The notes under the pieces: model-generated
What the model saw: only the letters and a program-made list of their open reading frames with translations
Told to the model about the DNA's origin: nothing
The model's database searches: none
NCBI GenBank assembly: GCA_031551875.1
Contig: JAVBNA010000035.1
Coordinates: 1-46,814 of the forward strand
Source: JAVBNA01 sp031551875
GTDB taxonomy: Bacteria > Bacillota > Clostridia > Oscillospirales > Acutalibacteraceae
Direction of reading: 5' to 3'
Length of the DNA stretch: 46,814 bases
Program-made: the position numbers and the translations under genes
Shown here: in pieces, positions 43,757 to 46,814 of the stretch
Position numbering within the stretch: position 1 is the first letter of the stretch
How the letters are laid out: each line of letters opens with the position of its first letter

Positions 43757-45418
43757 TCATCCGCAGCTTATTTGCGGCTTAATCAGCTCGGCTTTTGAGA
43801 GCAGGAGGCCTTCAAGCACGAGAACGGACTGCGTCATATTGGCGACCGAATCGTTGATCTTAATCATATCCTCCGCGCTTACATCAAGCTCTACTGCTTT
43901 TTGAAGCTTCTCGCCCTCAGCGTTTATAATGTGAGACAAGGCTGTCTGTACCAGTGCGATTGATTCCAAAAGATCGACCCCCGGCTGACGCAGGTTGCAC
44001 TTGGTGACGAAGGTCAGAACCGTGTCGCTGTATACCGTATGACTGAAAACGTCGCCGCTCTGGCTCACCAAAACCTCATAAGAAGCTTCGGCTGTATTCG
44101 GGATCGGGTTCACGCTGTCGTCATTTACAGTAACCTGATAGGCGATTAAATGCGAGCTGTCGGGCGGCATATCTCCCACCAAAAAGCCTGTCGCTGGGTC
44201 ATAGTCGTCATACGGAGTGTTGTCTACTGTCACGCTGCCGGTCACAAAGGTCACATTGGCGGCGAGCACGTCTTGAAATTGAACGCTGTTTGCGGCAGTA
44301 TCGATGGTATTTGTTACTGTAACAGTATATGTGACCGTTTCGCCGATGGTGGCCGGACACTGGGAAGCGGATTTTTCCACGGTCAAAGCGTCAGAAATAT
44401 CCACTTCTGTAAAAACTATATCGTCTATCGAAAAGTCATTTCCAGAAGGGTCTGTGCTCTCTGTAGAAATAGAGATGGTAGCGCTCGTATCGAGTGTGTT
44501 GTAAAATAGTCCTCCGATTTGTGTCCATTGAGGCGGGTTCGCTTGGGGAAGCTCTTGCAAAATTTCCCGGTATAAAACCGTCCCGTCTGCATCAACCACT
44601 GTAATTCCTATACGCGGCGGAGTCAGAAGAGGCGCAGCAGTGGGATTGTTCATGTTCACGATCCACATTGTGAGCGCGTAATGGCTGTTCGCCTTTAGTG
44701 TCACTGTTTCCTCAAAAAACACCGCCCCTGTATTCGCGCCGTCCACGACGATCATCCTGCCGGTTTCCATCCCGGTTGTATGATCGGCGACATACCAGCA
44801 TCCCGGGTATCCGTCGGGGATGTTATCATAACAGACATTACCGGCATAAGGGGGGAAAGTGGGACCGTAATTCAGGCCGGACAGCATTCCCGGATATTCA
44901 TTAGTTGGGGCGACACTGTTTATAGGCGTTCCGTCCGGCAGGTCGCCCCAGTTTCCGTTGTTCGCGTTCGTAATCAGATTGGGTCCGATCGGAGTCCCGG
45001 CGAATACGGCTAAAGGCCGGTACTCAATGGGACCGTCATAGAAATTTTTATTCACAATATTCCCGCCCGCCACGGTTATAAACATTGTGTTGGGAGTAAG
45101 GGAATCAAGCTTGTTCGCACCGGCAATCGGCGGGGAAACAAAGCTGATCGGCGGGTCTGCCGGTTTTGGCGACAGCATCGGAGCCGCAGTGGAAAAACTC
45201 ACAGGACTGGGTGCACCGGCTGTCCCGTAGCATTCAATCAAACTATAGTTTCCGTCCGGAACATTATTAAAGACAAATTGGCCGGAAGAATTTGTTATCG
45301 CGACTATGCCGATAGCATTTGTCGTATCATATAGGCATACAGGCACGTTTTCAATTCCGGTGTAGCCTGTACGCCGTCTTGCTTGGTCATAGAAAACTCT
45401 GCCGGTAACAGTAGGCAT
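43757..45418 (-). CDS. Leaderless surface-type protein with Cna-B-like, jelly-roll and DUF11 domains and AEGEKLQ module
   Basis: The 553-residue protein contains a Cna-B/SdrD-like domain (about 1-70), a larger region with a probable carbohydrate-binding-like jelly-roll (about 130-335), a DUF11-type domain (about 340-460; LTVEKSASQCPATIGETVTY) and the shared module (about 475-553; LSHIINAEGEKLQ, MIKINDSVANMT). No signal peptide or sorting signal is present. It lies between the two stand-alone module genes. GAAAGGTGATG precedes the ATG. Confidence 0.85.
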   Translation of the reverse strand: MPTVTGRVFYDQARRRTGYTGIENVPVCLYDTTNAIGIVAITNSSGQFVFNNVPDGNYSLIECYGTAGAPSPVSFSTAAPMLSPKPADPPISFVSPPIAGANKLDSLTPNTMFITVAGGNIVNKNFYDGPIEYRPLAVFAGTPIGPNLITNANNGNWGDLPDGTPINSVAPTNEYPGMLSGLNYGPTFPPYAGNVCYDNIPDGYPGCWYVADHTTGMETGRMIVVDGANTGAVFFEETVTLKANSHYALTMWIVNMNNPTAAPLLTPPRIGITVVDADGTVLYREILQELPQANPPQWTQIGGLFYNTLDTSATISISTESTDPSGNDFSIDDIVFTEVDISDALTVEKSASQCPATIGETVTYTVTVTNTIDTAANSVQFQDVLAANVTFVTGSVTVDNTPYDDYDPATGFLVGDMPPDSSHLIAYQVTVNDDSVNPIPNTAEASYEVLVSQSGDVFSHTVYSDTVLTFVTKCNLRQPGVDLLESIALVQTALSHIINAEGEKLQKAVELDVSAEDMIKINDSVANMTQSVLVLEGLLLSKAELIKPQISCG

Positions 45419-45487
45419 AGAATCATCACCTTTCGAAATTTATGGTGGACATATGAGCCGCTAAAGACTTATATGATTAAATTTTTA

Positions 45488-45769
45488 TTATTCGGGACAA
45501 TCCTCTGTCAAGCTGTCCTGAAACAGCTCCAGCTTCGCCTGAAGCACCATTTCCAGTCTTGTAATTGCGCTGACCATCGCCAGCACTGATTTATTCACCG
45601 CAAGCATTTGATCGCTGGAAGTCGCTGCTGCGACAGTCTTCTGGATTTTCTCGCCCTCTGCGTTCAAAATATGAGATAACGCAGCTTGCTCTAAGGCAAC
45701 AGATTCAATTATATCTGTAATGGCCTGGCACTTTGTGGTTGTACTTGGCGTGATAACGGGCATTCCCAT
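45488..45769 (-). CDS. Stand-alone AEGEKLQ module protein
   Basis: This 93-residue protein has the leader MGMPVITPSTTTKC and the helical module (LSHILNAEGEKIQ, MLAVNKSVLAMV, MVLQAKLELF). The ATG at 45769 is chosen because AGGAGG lies 7 nt upstream; the longer in-frame reading from 45826 has no such site and would break the shared MGMP start. It is the first gene of the five-gene leftward locus. No clear sigma-A promoter was seen upstream; CATACACA (45809-45802, minus strand) resembles a sporulation-sigma -10 but lacks a convincing -35. Confidence 0.82.
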   Translation of the reverse strand: MGMPVITPSTTTKCQAITDIIESVALEQAALSHILNAEGEKIQKTVAAATSSDQMLAVNKSVLAMVSAITRLEMVLQAKLELFQDSLTEDCPE

Positions 45770-45982
45770 GGGTGTACCTCCTAATATTTTTTGACATATT
45801 TTGTGTATGGGTCTTGACGGAAACATTTTTGGAATTAACGCGCAGACGTCTTGGATGTACTTAGATTCCGTACTATATCATATTTTCTACCTATCGTTTG
45901 GTTACCTCCGCGCGCAATGGTTAAGGCTCTCTTTTGCGATTTTTGCAGAAAAACGACTTTTTATGACTGACACAAGGATTCT

Positions 45983-46492
45983 TTGAGCGTGTTTATATAC
46001 AAAAAATATTATGGATACCCCACTTGGAAGGCCGGATTCCTGCCGGCGTTATGGTTGGCAGAGGCTTGCGAAAACGGCATAAAAGGGAGTCGGCTTTACA
46101 TTTCCGATATGCGTTTCAATTACGGAAGTGCGTTTTATGGCAGTGGAATATGTGCTTCAACACGCCTTCAGTCACTGCACCAATTTGACACGGATGACCT
46201 TCGGGCCGGAACTAAAAGAGTTTATGCAGACCGTCTGATCAATTCACGCTTTATCTACAACGGTCATTCTGTAAGAGAAAAAGTGACAAACTACCTTTTC
46301 TACAGCAGCGGAGACTTGGAACAGCATAGAATTGTACTCGAATGCACCCGAGACGAGCTGGCCGACATGATGTCGATCCCCCGCTCTTCTCTGTCAAGAG
46401 AACTGGGTGCGCTCGCGGATGAGGGCATAATTCTGTATGACAAGTATTCCATCACCATCCTCGACATGGATCGGATCAGAGACCTCATGTAA
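45983..46492 (+). pseudogene. Decayed Crp/Fnr family regulator
   Basis: The last 85 residues are a clear Crp/Fnr helix-turn-helix (VREKVTNYLFY, CTRDELADMMSIPRSSLSRELGAL, ADEGIILYDKYSITILDMDRI). The first 84 residues of this frame match nothing. Another frame over 46083-46235 reads VSITEVRFMAVEY and GPELKEFMQTV, as expected for the end of the Crp sensor domain, then hits a stop at 46236. At least one frameshift and loss of most of the sensor domain are therefore likely. The only start is a TTG without a good ribosome site. It lies head-to-head with the five-gene module locus. Confidence 0.55.
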
Positions 46493-46503
46493 CCGATGAT
46501 TAT

Positions 46504-46541
46504 AAACAGCGCCACCGTAAATGCGGAGGCGCTGTTTTTTT
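46504..46541 (+). terminator. Intrinsic terminator after the Crp/Fnr remnant
   Basis: 10-bp stem (46504-46513 with 46528-46537) plus an inner CCG/CGG pair, then seven T. Confidence 0.85.
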
Positions 46542-46548
46542 GTCGAAA
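46539..46548 (+). promoter_or_regulatory. Match to the Spo0A box consensus
   Basis: TTTGTCGAAA, an exact match to the 0A box core, between the terminator and the structured element downstream. It could be chance. Confidence 0.35.
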
Positions 46549-46814
46549 AGTTTTTTTCTGAATTTGGTGTCATATGGGACAAACTGTCCGATATGAAACT
46601 GTTTAGCACACGCTAAATATGTTAGTATATGGACAGATAAAACGTAAAGGAGGTTTCGCGTATCCGTTCCATGAAAAGCGATGCTCCTGCAACCGCGCCA
46701 ACGGTCACAGGAGCAATGGAAGAAGAACACTCGCCCGAGGGTTCTCTTGTAGTCTTATTTTAGTCCGAATTTTGCCGTTTGTCAAGGACATCGGCGATTT
46801 GAGGCTGAGAACCT
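46542..46814. other. 3' intergenic region with structured element
   Basis: No full gene is supported. AGGAGG (about 46649-46654) is followed by a possible 30-codon reading frame (46671-46763) that overlaps two hairpins: TGCTCCTG/CAGGAGCA (46682-46715) with an inner ACCG/CGGT, and AGAAC/GTTCT (46724-46745) with an inner CTC/GAG. A T-rich tail follows. It may be a leader RNA, small RNA or leader peptide for a gene beyond the window. Confidence 0.35.

Noticed and set aside
39048..45769. Module locus as a prophage tail or phage structural cassette
   Set aside because: No terminase, portal, capsid, integrase or lysis genes are present, and the domains are of bacterial surface type.
46760..46814. 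Possible TPP riboswitch start (GGCTGAGA near the right edge)
   Set aside because: The preceding conserved GGGG-type arm is missing and the window ends before any further conserved parts.

Overview
The window looks like a chromosomal segment of a GC-rich, anaerobic, probably spore-forming Firmicute (class Clostridia, most likely an Oscillospirales-type lineage). The evidence is a DUF4364 regulator, a two-iron desulfoferrodoxin with a flavin-reductase/rubredoxin fusion, a Spo0A-type response regulator, stalk-domain and InlB-repeat surface proteins, cohesin and dockerin modules, clostridial AGGAGG ribosome sites and sigma-A promoters that often carry an extended -10 (TGCTATAAT and variants). No rRNA, tRNA, CRISPR array, insertion sequence or phage gene was seen.

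Layout. 1-3.5 kb: ribbon-helix-helix/DUF4364 operon (minus), then two tandem stalk-domain secreted proteins, each with its own promoter and terminator. 3.6-4.7 kb: dfx-hrb oxygen/superoxide defence operon. 4.8-7.5 kb: zinc-ribbon membrane protein and GT39-like glycosyltransferase (minus). 7.7-12 kb: flavodoxin-fold quinone reductase, orphan fumarase beta subunit, coiled-coil protein, uridine phosphorylase, enolase. 12-17.2 kb: a tight three-gene operon of a secreted dockerin protein, a membrane-anchored cohesin protein and a CARF plus PD-(D/E)XK nuclease of the Card1/DUF1887 type. 17.4-18.7 kb: anchored transglutaminase-like protein. 18.8-20.8 kb (minus): a two-gene unit of a prealbumin-like protein and a protein with 32 cysteines in 200 residues. 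21.2-26.5 kb: polysaccharide genes (flippase, UDP-glucose dehydrogenase, two GT2 transferases) and an HD hydrolase. 26.6-27.7 kb: a second HD hydrolase and endonuclease III. 27.8-31.1 kb: a 1086-residue InlB-type repeat protein with a C-terminal IPDTG sorting signal (minus). 31.5-34.4 kb: FIST protein plus hybrid histidine kinase. 34.6-38.1 kb: AgrC-like kinase, a small DUF6514-like gene, a Spo0A-like regulator and a small membrane protein. 38.2 kb: TetR. 39.0-45.8 kb (minus): five consecutive genes that all carry the same roughly 70-residue module. 46.0-46.8 kb: a decayed Crp/Fnr gene and a short structured intergenic element.

The main novelty candidate is the 39.0-45.8 kb locus. One short helical module (core LSHILNAEGEKLQ) forms the C-terminus of three large proteins that otherwise differ, and stands alone as two tiny proteins. 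None of the five has a signal peptide, which fits assembly from the cytoplasm, for example onto a spore surface from the mother cell. The cysteine-rich/prealbumin pair at 18.8-20.8 kb has the same leaderless, disulfide-prone character. The second candidate is the operon coupling a cohesin-dockerin pair to an orphan Card1-like nuclease, with no CRISPR-Cas gene in the window. The kinase and Spo0A-like genes between these loci could tie surface-protein production to a developmental signal; that link is inference.
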